The translations under genes were made by a program, and so were the position numbers. Of a stretch of 64,000 nucleotides of DNA, positions 6,720-14,570 are shown piece by piece. Position 1 is the first letter of the stretch. The number at the start of each line of letters is the position of its first letter. The DNA comes from Mesorhizobium sp. (lineage in GTDB: Bacteria > Pseudomonadota > Alphaproteobacteria > Rhizobiales > Rhizobiaceae): assembly GCF_024710845.1 (NCBI RefSeq), contig NZ_JANJTZ010000002.1:62001-126000 (forward strand), in the 5' to 3' direction. Below the pieces are notes generated by a model. It was not told the DNA's origin, did no database searches, and saw only the letters and a list, made by a program, of their open reading frames with translations.

Positions 6720-8309
6720 CTACGCCGCCTCGCGCACCTGGTAGTCCTTGATCGCCGTGAACTTGATCTGCTTCCAGCGCTCGGCCTCGTAGTTCAGGCC
6801 GAAGCCGTGCTGGGCGAGGAAGACCGGGTCGCCGTCGAGATCGCGGGCGATGTCGCCGCGATGCGCCTCCATGAAACGGATCAGCTCGGCCTCGCTGTCC
6901 GCGTCGATCCAGCGGCAGACCGTGAAGCGGGCGATCTCGAAATCGACCGGCAGGCCGTATTCCGCCGCCAGCCGCTCCTTCAGCACGTCGAGCTGCAGGG
7001 CGCCGACCACGCCGACGATGGCCGGCGAGCCGTCCTCGGGCGAGAACAGCTGCACGACGCCCTCCTCGGCCATCTGCTGCAGCGCCTCCTTCAGCTTCTT
7101 CGCCTTCATCGGGTCGCCGAGCTTGACGCGGCGCAGGATTTCCGGCGCGAAGTTGGGCACGCCGCGGAACAGGATCTCCTCGCCCTCGGTCAGCGTGTCG
7201 CCGATCCTCAGCGTCCCGTGGTTGGGAATGCCGACCACGTCGCCGGCATAGGCCTCGTCGGCGGTGATGCGCGAGCGGGCGAAGAAGAACTGCGGCGCCG
7301 ACAGCGACATCTGCTTGCCGGTACGCACCAGCTTCGCCTTCATGCCGCGCTTCAATTCGCCCGAGCAGACGCGCACGAAGGCGATGCGGTCCCGGTGGTT
7401 CGGGTCCATGTTGGCCTGGATCTTGAACACGAAGGCGCTCATCTCCGGTTCGGTCGCGTGGACCACACGCGTGTCGGCCTCCTGGTCGCGCGGCGGGGGC
7501 GCATAGGAGCCCAGCGCTTCGATCAGGTCGCGCACGCCGAAATTCCTGAGCGCCGAGCCGAAATAGACCGGTGTCATGTGGCCTTCGAGGAACGCTTCGC
7601 GGTCGAACGGCCGGCAGGCCTCGCGGGCCAGTTCCAACTCCTCGATGAAGGTCTCCTGTTCGTTGAGTGGCAGGAGGCCGGCGACGCGGTTGGAATCCGG
7701 TCCGTTGACCGGCGTGCGTTCGACCTCGTCGTCGCCTCGGCGCACCGAATTGCTGGACAGGTGATAGGTGCCGGAGAAGGTGCGGCCCTGGCCGATCGGC
7801 CATGTCATCGGCGCGGTGTCGAGCGCGAGCTTCTGCTCGATCTCGTCGAGGATCTCGAACGTGTTGCGCGCCTCGCGGTCCATCTTGTTGACGAAGGTGA
7901 CGATCGGGATGTCGCGCAGCCGGCAGACCTCGAACAGCTTCAGCGTGCGCGGTTCGATGCCCTTTGCGGCGTCGATCACCATGACGGCCGAATCTACCGC
8001 CGAGAGCGTGCGATAGGTGTCGTCGGCGAAGTCCTCGTGCCCGGGCGTATCGAGCAGGTTGAAGACGTTGTCGCCATATTCGAAGGTCATCACCGAGGTG
8101 ACGACCGAGATGCCGCGCTCGCGCTCGATCTTCATCCAGTCGGAGCGCGTGTTCATCCGGTCCTTCTTGGCCTTCACCTCGCCGGCAAGCTGGATCGCGC
8201 CGCCGAACAGCAGCAGCTTTTCCGTCAGCGTCGTCTTGCCCGCGTCCGGGTGCGCGATGATCGCGAAAGTGCGGCGACGCGCGACCGCGTCCTTGATCGT
8301 CTCGGTCAT
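6720..8309 (-). CDS. prfC: peptide chain release factor 3
   Basis: RF3 GTPase of 529 residues, the usual length, which recycles RF1/RF2 from the ribosome after termination. The G1 motif is AHPDAGKTT, the switch II G3 motif DTPGHEDFADD, and G4 is NKMDREA. The EF-G/RF3-type domain II (FVFKIQANMDPNHRDRIAFV) and the C-terminal RF3 domain (VGALQLDVLKERLAAEYG, then FEIARFTVCRWI) follow. I chose the ATG at 8309 (MTETIKDAVARR); the open frame extends to 8432 but the extension looks non-coding. It converges with the TetR gene. Confidence 0.97.
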   Translation of the reverse strand: MTETIKDAVARRRTFAIIAHPDAGKTTLTEKLLLFGGAIQLAGEVKAKKDRMNTRSDWMKIERERGISVVTSVMTFEYGDNVFNLLDTPGHEDFADDTYRTLSAVDSAVMVIDAAKGIEPRTLKLFEVCRLRDIPIVTFVNKMDREARNTFEILDEIEQKLALDTAPMTWPIGQGRTFSGTYHLSSNSVRRGDDEVERTPVNGPDSNRVAGLLPLNEQETFIEELELAREACRPFDREAFLEGHMTPVYFGSALRNFGVRDLIEALGSYAPPPRDQEADTRVVHATEPEMSAFVFKIQANMDPNHRDRIAFVRVCSGELKRGMKAKLVRTGKQMSLSAPQFFFARSRITADEAYAGDVVGIPNHGTLRIGDTLTEGEEILFRGVPNFAPEILRRVKLGDPMKAKKLKEALQQMAEEGVVQLFSPEDGSPAIVGVVGALQLDVLKERLAAEYGLPVDFEIARFTVCRWIDADSEAELIRFMEAHRGDIARDLDGDPVFLAQHGFGLNYEAERWKQIKFTAIKDYQVREAA

Positions 8310-8495
8310 GATGGAATTCCGTTCGGGGCGGCTTCTAACAGTGCTGCAGCGAGGTGTCGAGGTTTGCGCCATTCGGAACGTTCGATCGGCCCGCGCCCTG
8401 CAACCTGAAGGCAGGCAAAGGCGGGAATTCACTTATTAGTTGCACTCAGGTTGGAATAGCCGTATAGGTAGAAGCCTCATTTCTGGGAGCGCACC

Positions 8496-8600
8496 ATGCG
8501 AAAGCTGCTGATAGCCTGTCTGGTTTCCGCGATGTCGGCGATGACGCCCGTTGTGACTCACGCGGTCGCGCAAAGCTGCGTAAACGGCGTGTGCAAGTAA
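8496..8600 (+). CDS. 34-residue exported peptide with a CVNGVC motif
   Basis: Very small gene with a clear ribosome-binding site (CTGGGAG at 8483-8489). The product has a classical Sec signal: basic MRK, a hydrophobic core LLIACLVSAM, then PVVTHAVA, an AxA signal-peptidase I site. Cleavage after AVA would release the nonapeptide QSCVNGVCK, which has an N-terminal Gln and two cysteines four residues apart that could form a disulfide ring. A LIAC string resembles a lipobox but sits too close to the N-terminus to be used. Fifteen nt separate it from the following membrane-protein gene in the same direction. I recognise no family; role unknown. Confidence 0.6.
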   Translation: MRKLLIACLVSAMSAMTPVVTHAVAQSCVNGVCK

Positions 8601-8616
8601 GATCGCCGCAGTCGCG

Positions 8617-10352
8617 ATGGACAGGAGCCTCCTTCTCGGCTGGGCGTTCGGAGGTCTGGTAGTCCTGCTGTTCGGCTGGCGGAAATTCCACGAACAGCAT
8701 CCGGACATGAAGCCCGTTGACCGGGACAGGGTGCTGGCCGAGGTCTACTACCACAACCTCGCTATCCACCGCACCTTCTCCAAGGCGCTGGCGATCTATC
8801 TGTCGACGCTTCTCTTCGGCTACGCCACCCTAGTTGTAGTCGGGAAGCCGCTGATCGGCATCAGCACCGACAAGATCGTCGGCGCGGCGTGGCCGGCCTT
8901 CTGCGGGCTTCTGGTCGCAGGTCTCGCGCCGAACGTGCCCTGGCTATCGACCCTGGAACTCTGGGTCCGCGGCATGCTGCACAACCGCGCGATGGTCCTG
9001 CGGTATGTGGACGAAATACGAGAAGAGCTGACGATTTCCCAGCCGCGGCTCGACGGGCTTTCAGAAATCGACCGAAAACGCTTGTCCCTGCCGAGCGAGG
9101 TTTCGCGGCCGGCGGATCTCGACAAGCTGGATCCCACGATTGCGACCTGGCTGAACGTTGCGCTTCTGTTCAACGCCTTCGAGCAGAATTCGCGGACAGC
9201 CCGCATCCGAAACCGGATCGCAAACTCATTCTACCAGCGATTCAAGCTGATCTGGCAGCGGATCAGGCAGGAGTTTCACAATCTGCAGCCCCAGATACCG
9301 GCGAGCAGAACGAGACGGAGGACCAGTATCTGGCGCGTCTCCAGGAGCTCTCGCCACTCGTCACCCGGCTTGGGGACGATGTTTACAGCTTCGTTGGCTG
9401 CGCGGTTGCGAACCGGTCGAGCCAGATGTCGATGCGACAGGCGTTTGCCAATCTGAGGCTCGATTTCTCGAGCACGCAACAGGCCGAGTATCAGGTGGAG
9501 CGCGAATCGCAGCAGCAGGCGGATATGCTCGTGTTCGCCTATTTCGCGGCACTGGCATCGATCGGCGGTCTGTACGTTCTGTTCTCCCTGGCCAATGACA
9601 TGTTCGGATTGTCCGCGCGGATGGGGTGGAGGGGGTTTCCGGAGCTCTATGCGATCGGGCGCAATCTCTTCGCGGTATTTTGCGAATACATATCGGTCGG
9701 GCTCGGCATGTTCATTGTATTCTCGTATCGGCGCAACCGAATCGAGGACAACGAGTGGTTCCAGACGTCCGACGCGGATAACGATCCGAAGAAGGTGGCC
9801 GCGGGCAGCTATGTGAGCGCGGGCGCCATCCTGGCCGGCTTTTTCATCGCGAGCTTCCTCCTCCTCGACATAGTGGTGCCTCTCGGCAGCGGAAATGCCT
9901 GCTCTGTAGGTTGGACCCCGGCATGTTCCAACCTCGTATTCGAAAAGATCACCACCTTTCCCGAGCGGAACTGGATGAGGGTCGTTTACGGAGTAGCCGT
10001 CTGCCTCCTGATCGTCGGATTCCTTGATAGGGTCGGTCGGTCCGAAGGCAGGGCCCGACAGTCGCGCCGCTTGGCCGTCGTAGTAACTGTCGCTGCTACT
10101 CTCGAGTTCCTCGGTAAACTCAATCTGGAGATCGCTTCCTTGCGGCAGCCCTTGGTCGGGCCGATGAGCATTCTCAGCAACATCGACAAGGGTTACCTCG
10201 TGCTGGTTGGATGTAGCGCGATCGTCTTCTGGGGCGTGTTTGGCGCCAGGGCTTACCATCGGTTGAGGTGGTCTGCCGTCCGGGATCTGGACGCCAAGAC
10301 CAAATCTCATCGGATTGAGGAAACCCCCGGACTCGTTCACGACAAAGGATGA
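8617..10352 (+). pseudogene. unrecognised multi-pass membrane protein, broken by one frameshift
   Basis: The frame opening at ATG 8617 encodes membrane segments near its start (LLLGWAFGGLVVLLFGW, AIYLSTLLFGYATLVVVG, AAWPAFCGLLVAG) and a charged cytoplasmic-looking stretch up to IRQEFHNLQP. Coding character then moves to the -1 frame (EQNETEDQYLARLQELSPL), which runs to 10352 with about six further hydrophobic segments, such as YFAALASIGGLYVLF and VSAGAILAGFFIASFLLL. The switch is best placed at the CCCC run 9289-9292 and is explained by loss of one base. The intact protein would have about 577 residues and around nine membrane spans. The original frame would otherwise stop at 9456. No family recognised; it could be a true pseudogene, a recent mutation, a sequencing error or two overlapping genes. 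Confidence 0.65.
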
Positions 10353-10508
10353 TCCGTCCCAACGCCGATGTGTCGCTTCCGGCTCGGACGAAAGTTGCCA
10401 GGCTCCGGACTTCTCGCCGCAGCTTGTGAAAGCCTGGCCTCGCGAACCTGCCCGTCTGGCGGGTCGACAGCGCGGGCGCGGCGGCTGTAGTTTGACGGCT
10501 CGCACCGC

Positions 10509-10527
10509 ATCCGGCGGATCGCCGGAT
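10509..10527. repeat. 19-bp palindrome upstream of the MFS gene
   Basis: ATCCGGCG-GAT-CGCCGGAT is a perfect 8-bp inverted repeat with a 3-nt centre, 50 bp before the MFS transporter start. A TTGACG hexamer lies just upstream at 10492-10497. It could be an operator or an mRNA hairpin. The rest of the 225-bp gap (10353-10577) holds nothing I recognise. Confidence 0.4.
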
Positions 10528-10577
10528 GGACGACACGTCCGGCAGACCTGCCAGGCAAGACCGGAAAGCCGTTCCAG

Positions 10578-11723
10578 ATGACCGCACGCGGCGCGGCTTA
10601 CGCGCTTCTCTCCGGAAACTTCCTTATCGGCATGTCGGTCATCGCGCCGGCAGGCATGGTCGGCCCACTGTCCACCGATCTCGGCGTCTCGGTCACGAGC
10701 GCGGCGCTGCTCTTGACCTTCGGCGCCGTCGTGTTGTGCATCGGCTCGCCGCTGGTCGCCTGGGGCACCGCGGCGACGGACCGCCGGTTTTTGCTGACGA
10801 TCGCGCTCGCCGGGCTTTCGGCGAGCCATGTCGCCTCGGCGCTCGCCCCGAACCTCGGCGTCCTCATGGCCGTGCGCATCGTGGCGATGGCGTTTGCGGC
10901 CATCTACACGCCGCAGGCGGCGAGTGCGATCGCCATGATGGTGCCGGAGAAGGAGCGGCCCGGCGCGATCTCGTTCATCTTCCTCGGCTGGTCGCTGGCC
11001 GCGGCCGCCGGCCTTCCGATTGCCGCATGGTTCGCGTCCGAACACGGCTGGCGCGGCGTGCATTGGGGTCTGGCCGTGGTCGGCTTTGCCGCGACCGCGG
11101 CGGTCGCGATGTCGGTACCTTCTGGTTTGAAGGGTGCCGTCATGTCGCTCAGGAACTGGGGCAGCCTCTTCTCCGACCGTCTCGTCCTTGCCCTGCTCGC
11201 GGTAACGGTCATGTCGGCGACCGGGCAATTTATAGTCTTTCCGTTCTTCGGTCCGCTGCTCGCGGGAGTGGCCGGCGCAACGTCGTCCGAGATCGCCATC
11301 GCCTTTGCCGTATTCGGCATTGCGGGCTTCCTCGGCAACATCGTCGCGTCCCGGATCGTCGGCTCGCTCGGAACGCTGCGCACGTCGATCGTCTTCTTCG
11401 GCACGATGATGGCCGGTGCCGCGTTGTGGAGCCTCGTCATCGACTCGGTCGAACTCGTCTTCGTCGGCTCGGCTCTGTGGGGGCTTGGCTTCGCCGCCTC
11501 GAACTCGATGCAGCAGGCGCGCCTTGCGGGTGCTGCGCCCGCGCTTGCCGGCGCCGCCATCGCGCTCAACTCCTCGGCGATCTATGTCGGCCAGGCGGCA
11601 GGCTCCGCGCTGGGCGGCGTGATGTTCGACGCAGCCCTCTACCGGTCGATGGGGTGGATGGCCACCGCGGCGCTGATCCTTGCGCTCGCAACCGTCTGGT
11701 GGAGCGGGCGTCTCGGTCGATGA
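10578..11723 (+). CDS. MFS transporter, drug/arabinose-efflux type
   Basis: Major facilitator protein of 381 residues with about 12 hydrophobic segments in two halves, located in the inner membrane. The first half begins YALLSGNFLIGMSVIAPAGM, and the second begins after the loop SGLKGAVMSLRNWGSLFSDR. The motif region GTAATDRRFLLTIALAG and RIVAMAFAAIYTPQAASA fit the DHA1/AraJ-like efflux group. The start ATG at 10578 lacks a strong Shine-Dalgarno. It converges with the GST gene of the ArsR operon (10 nt between stops). Substrate unknown. Confidence 0.88.
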   Translation: MTARGAAYALLSGNFLIGMSVIAPAGMVGPLSTDLGVSVTSAALLLTFGAVVLCIGSPLVAWGTAATDRRFLLTIALAGLSASHVASALAPNLGVLMAVRIVAMAFAAIYTPQAASAIAMMVPEKERPGAISFIFLGWSLAAAAGLPIAAWFASEHGWRGVHWGLAVVGFAATAAVAMSVPSGLKGAVMSLRNWGSLFSDRLVLALLAVTVMSATGQFIVFPFFGPLLAGVAGATSSEIAIAFAVFGIAGFLGNIVASRIVGSLGTLRTSIVFFGTMMAGAALWSLVIDSVELVFVGSALWGLGFAASNSMQQARLAGAAPALAGAAIALNSSAIYVGQAAGSALGGVMFDAALYRSMGWMATAALILALATVWWSGRLGR

Positions 11724-11733
11724 GCCTTTGCGG

Positions 11734-12330
11734 TCAGGCCGCGACCGTCCGCAATCCTTCCGCATCCAGCGCTGCCCGGACGGCGGGCCGTGCCTCGATC
11801 CGCCGCACGTAGGGCGCGAAACGGTCGGAGACCTCCACCTTCGACATCTTCGCCCAGCGCAGCATCACGTAGAGAAAGGCGTCGGCGACCGAGAAATGGT
11901 CGCCGAGGAGATAGTCTCCCGCGAGACGCCCCGCGATATGGGCGAAGCGACCGGCGATCATGCCGCCGACCGCCGGCTTTTCTGGCTCGCCAACGAAGAA
12001 GAACAGGAACAGGAACGGCCGGTGCAACTCGGTCGAGATGAAGGTCAGCGCTTCGATCTGCCGGGTCCTCGGTATCCCATCTTCCGGCCGCAGCGCGTCG
12101 GACTGTTGCGCCACCCAGTCGAGCAGCGCGACGTTTTCCGTGAGCATCGAGCCATCGTCGAAGACAAGGGCGGGCACGTAACCCTTGGCATTGATTTCGG
12201 GGAACGGCCGGCCGCTCTCGGTGAGGCGCGTCTGGACGTCGACTTCCTCGATCTCGAAATCCATCCCGGCTTCGCGCATGGCGATGTGGGTGGCGAGCGA
12301 GCAGCCGTCGGCGAAATAATAGAGCCTCAC
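11734..12330 (-). CDS. glutathione S-transferase family protein
   Basis: 198-residue GST. The N-domain reads MRLYYFADGCSLATHIAMRE with a Cys/Ser pair (GCSL) at the catalytic position typical of beta-class bacterial GSTs, followed by INAKGYVPALVFDDG and LTENVALLDWVAQ. The C-domain has LGDHFSVADAFLYVMLRW. It is the last gene of an ArsR-AHSA1-VOC-AHSA1-GST operon, and its start overlaps the preceding AHSA1 stop by 4 nt. This context suggests a role in handling an electrophilic or toxic small molecule; that role is inference. Confidence 0.92.
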   Translation of the reverse strand: MRLYYFADGCSLATHIAMREAGMDFEIEEVDVQTRLTESGRPFPEINAKGYVPALVFDDGSMLTENVALLDWVAQQSDALRPEDGIPRTRQIEALTFISTELHRPFLFLFFFVGEPEKPAVGGMIAGRFAHIAGRLAGDYLLGDHFSVADAFLYVMLRWAKMSKVEVSDRFAPYVRRIEARPAVRAALDAEGLRTVAA

Positions 12331-12815
12331 GCCACCGACCCCAGGTACTCGGCAAGCTTGTCGAGCGATTCCGTCCAGCCGGCTTCGTGGCCGTCACGCA
12401 CCGCCGCGTTGCGGAAGTTGCCCTGGTGCAGCGTCAGCTTCGTCTTGCCGTCCGGTGTGTCCTCGAAGGTGACCGTGACGGTCGTCCGCGGGCTGAGCCC
12501 GCCATTGTCCTGCCAGCCGTCCTCCTCCCACTGGTGGGTGAAGGAGATTAGATCGATGGGCGACACCTCGAGATAGGTGCCGCGCATGATGTGGCGCGTG
12601 CCGTCCGCCTGTTGCATCACCACCCGGAACGATCCGCCGGTTGCGGCCCTGCCGCCCGTTGCCTCCGGGATGGTCATGCCGCGCGGGCAGCTCCACACCC
12701 GCATATGGTCCGGCTCCGCCCACATCCGGAACACCAGCGCGCGCGGCGCGTCGTAGATGCGGGTGATTTTCAGTTCGTAGCCGGCGGCGGGCACGGCTCT
12801 CTGGGCAAGCGACAT
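12327..12815 (-). CDS. SRPBCC/AHSA1-domain protein
   Basis: 162-residue START-like fold protein of the AHSA1 (activator of Hsp90 ATPase homologue) branch. Recognisable elements are ITRIYDAPRALVFRMWAEPD, VWSCPRGMT, and the C-terminal GWTESLDKLAEYL. Such proteins bind small hydrophobic ligands, but bacterial members have few known functions. I chose the ATG at 12815 because GGAGGA lies 7 nt upstream; the GTG at 12830 would sit on that site. It is the fourth gene in the ArsR operon, 34 nt after the VOC gene. Confidence 0.9.
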   Translation of the reverse strand: MSLAQRAVPAAGYELKITRIYDAPRALVFRMWAEPDHMRVWSCPRGMTIPEATGGRAATGGSFRVVMQQADGTRHIMRGTYLEVSPIDLISFTHQWEEDGWQDNGGLSPRTTVTVTFEDTPDGKTKLTLHQGNFRNAAVRDGHEAGWTESLDKLAEYLGSVA

Positions 12816-12849
12816 GGCTTTGTCCTCCACGGTTGACGTCAGCCGGCAA

Positions 12850-13263
12850 TCACGCAGCCGGCGCGTCGACGCCGATCATCCACGGAATGCCGAAACGGTC
12901 GACGCAGGCGCCGAAGCGCTCGGCCCAAAAGGTCTTTTCCAGCGGCATCTGGACTTCGCCGCCCTCGGACAGGGCCGAGAACAGCCGTTCCGCTTCCGCC
13001 ACGTCCGGCACGGGGAGGTAGATATTGTAGCCCTGCGGCTTCTTGTACCAGCCCTCGGGCATGTCCGACGCCATCACGGTCGATTCGCCGATCTTCAACG
13101 TCGCGTGCATGACGTTGTCGGCGCGCGCCGGATCGTATTGCGCGCCGGGAGGGGCATCCTTGTTGGTCATCATGTCCTGGATCTTGCCGATGCCGAGCTT
13201 CTCGTAGAAGGCGAACGCTTCGCGGCAGTTGCTGTCGAAGAAGATATAAATGTCGGCTTTCAT
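12850..13263 (-). CDS. VOC-family protein (PhnB/glyoxalase-like)
   Basis: 137-residue vicinal-oxygen-chelate protein of the PhnB/YjdN type. It starts MKADIYIFFDSNCREAFAFY, contains the ATLKIGESTVMASDMPEG strand and NIYLPVPDVAEAERLFSALS helix, and ends FWAERFGACVDRFGIPWMIG. The catalytic metal residues of true glyoxalase I are not all present, which is usual for PhnB-like members. It is the third gene of the ArsR operon, after a 57-nt gap. Likely a small-molecule binding or resistance protein; substrate unknown. Confidence 0.9.
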   Translation of the reverse strand: MKADIYIFFDSNCREAFAFYEKLGIGKIQDMMTNKDAPPGAQYDPARADNVMHATLKIGESTVMASDMPEGWYKKPQGYNIYLPVPDVAEAERLFSALSEGGEVQMPLEKTFWAERFGACVDRFGIPWMIGVDAPAA

Positions 13264-13320
13264 CTCGTTTCTCCCTGTTCGGCTGAGAATGGCAGTCGCG
13301 TCACGTGCCGGTTGCGGCGC

Positions 13321-13824
13321 TCAGATCGCCTTGAGAATTGCGCCCAGCCGTTCGAGGCTCTGGCTCCAGCCTTCCTCCATGCCCCCGACATGGGGAAGCA
13401 TGGACGGCGCGGCGTAGAGCATCTGCGAATGCAGCATCATTTCGGTCCGCGCGCCGCGGTCGACGAGCGTCACTGCGTGGGTGTTCTCGATGATGATCGA
13501 GCCGTCCTCGCCGGAGAGCGTCGTCACGAAGACGATCCGGTTCGGCGCCTCGATCTCATCGAAATGCCCGCCCATCGGCTGGATCGTTCCGTCCGGGGCC
13601 TGCATGTGCACGTGGAAGCGTCCGCCCGAATATGGCTCGATCGCGGCGAACGGATTGGAGAAGCCGTGCGGGCCCCACCACGCGGCGACATGCAGCGGGT
13701 CGGTCCAGGCCTTGAAGACGAGCGCGATCGGGGCGTCGAAGACGCGCTTGAAGGTGAGGTTTGGCAAACGCGTGGGCAGGGGCGATGCGCCTCCCGCGCC
13801 GGTGACATCAATGTTTGCTTCCAT
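13321..13824 (-). CDS. SRPBCC/AHSA1-domain protein
   Basis: 167-residue AHSA1-type START-fold protein. Key elements are LTFKRVFDAPIALVFKAWTD, the HVAAWWGPHGFSNP segment characteristic of this family, GGHFDEIEAPNRIVFV and the C-terminal GMEEGWSQSLERLGAIL. I chose the ATG at 13824 with AGGAGA 5 nt upstream rather than the frame opening at 13860. Its first codons overlap the end of the upstream ArsR gene by 17 nt, so translation is coupled. ArsR plus AHSA1 is a common bacterial pair in which ArsR represses the operon. Confidence 0.9.
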   Translation of the reverse strand: MEANIDVTGAGGASPLPTRLPNLTFKRVFDAPIALVFKAWTDPLHVAAWWGPHGFSNPFAAIEPYSGGRFHVHMQAPDGTIQPMGGHFDEIEAPNRIVFVTTLSGEDGSIIIENTHAVTLVDRGARTEMMLHSQMLYAAPSMLPHVGGMEEGWSQSLERLGAILKAI

Positions 13825-14158
13825 CGGGGTCTCCTGCCTGCAGCTTGGTGAGATAGGCATCCAGACGGTCGAGGCTTTCCTCCCAGAACCGCCTGTAATG
13901 GTCGATCCACCCCGCGGCTTCCTGCAGCGGGGCCGGATCCAGCTTGACCGGCCGCCACTGCGCCGAGCGCCCCCGGCTCACCAGCCCGGCGCGCTCCAGC
14001 ACCTTCAGGTGTTTCGACACCGCCGGAAGGCTCATCGCGAACGGTTCGGCGATCTCCGTCACCGACGCTTCGCCGTGGACGAGGCGCGCGAGAATGGCGC
14101 GCCGCGTGGGGTCCGCGAGCGCGGCGAAGGTGGCTGAGAGGTGGTCGGTTTCGGGCAC
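13808..14158 (-). CDS. ArsR-family regulator of the AHSA1/VOC/GST operon
   Basis: 116-residue winged-helix repressor. FAALADPTRRAILARLVHGE and MSLPAVSKHLKVLERAGLVS form the DNA-binding domain; no metal-binding cysteines are present. It is the first gene of the five-gene minus-strand operon ending at 11734. The start is a GTG at 14158 without a Shine-Dalgarno; an AT-rich tandem repeat lies only 5 nt upstream and is the obvious operator. Ligand unknown. The 3' end overlaps the first AHSA1 gene by 17 nt. Confidence 0.9.
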   Translation of the reverse strand: MPETDHLSATFAALADPTRRAILARLVHGEASVTEIAEPFAMSLPAVSKHLKVLERAGLVSRGRSAQWRPVKLDPAPLQEAAGWIDHYRRFWEESLDRLDAYLTKLQAGDPDGSKH

Positions 14159-14162
14159 GTAT

Positions 14163-14194
14163 TTAGCCGATCAGTTAATTAGCTGATGGGTTAA
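14163..14194. promoter_or_regulatory. tandem-repeat operator of the ArsR operon
   Basis: Two head-to-tail 16-bp repeats, TTAGCCGATCAGTTAA (14163-14178) and TTAGCTGATGGGTTAA (14179-14194), are identical at 13 of 16 positions. Their junction also forms a near-perfect 16-bp palindrome, TCAGTTAATTAGCTGA (14171-14186). The site lies 5-36 bp upstream of the arsR start, where promoter and operator must overlap. Assignment to ArsR is inferred from position. Confidence 0.6.
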
Positions 14195-14249
14195 ATAAAA
14201 GAGAGCCGACGTCGAGTCAACCCCCGCCGGAAGAACCGATCTGGAATGT

Positions 14250-14468
14250 TCAGTGCGTCGTCCGGCGATGGGTCCGCTCGGCGAGCTCGCGCACGATCCG
14301 GCTCGCGGTCGTCTCGAACAGGAAGGGCAGCAGCGCATGGACCAAGGCCGCGCCGCCGGCCAGGAACAACCGTGACGAGAACCAAGCCGCGAACCTCAGA
14401 TGGCCGAAATAGCTCTCGCCGACCGTACCGGGGTGGCGGGTGAAGAGTCCGACGATCCGTGCGGCCAT
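14250..14468 (-). CDS. small DUF6356-like membrane protein
   Basis: 72-residue protein that begins MAARIVGLFTRHPGTVGESY and carries one hydrophobic segment (FSSRLFLAGGAALVHALLPF) followed by FETTASRIVRELAERTH. This is the pattern of a small family of alphaproteobacterial proteins (I believe DUF6356). The ATG at 14468 has a GGGAG site upstream; the much longer open frame to 14807 runs through the Lrp gene and is rejected. It is divergent from the Lrp-family regulator. Function unknown. Confidence 0.75.
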   Translation of the reverse strand: MAARIVGLFTRHPGTVGESYFGHLRFAAWFSSRLFLAGGAALVHALLPFLFETTASRIVRELAERTHRRTTH

Positions 14469-14536
14469 GTGTGTCTCCCGAGGGCTTGAGAGACCGATGG
14501 ATAGACTGGGTTCCGCGGGAGAACGTCCCGAATGTG

Positions 14537-14570
14537 ATTGCGATTTTGCAATTATTGGGACAAATATCCC
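14537..14570. promoter_or_regulatory. inverted repeats at the start of the Lrp-family gene
   Basis: ATTGC-GATTTT-GCAAT (14537-14552) is followed by GGGA-CAAATA-TCCC (14557-14570), which abuts the start codon. Lrp/AsnC regulators commonly bind AT-rich imperfect palindromes at their own promoters, so autoregulation is plausible. The second repeat would also form a hairpin masking the start. Confidence 0.35.

Noticed and set aside
8511-8522. Lipobox-like LIAC in the 34-residue peptide
   Set aside because: The Cys would be residue 8, leaving too short a signal sequence for lipoprotein processing; the AVA site further on is a much better cleavage point.
9276-11765. 829-residue minus-strand open frame
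   Set aside because: It is antisense to the membrane-protein and MFS genes, is Arg/Gly/Asp-rich low-complexity sequence typical of high-GC shadow frames, and shows no motif.
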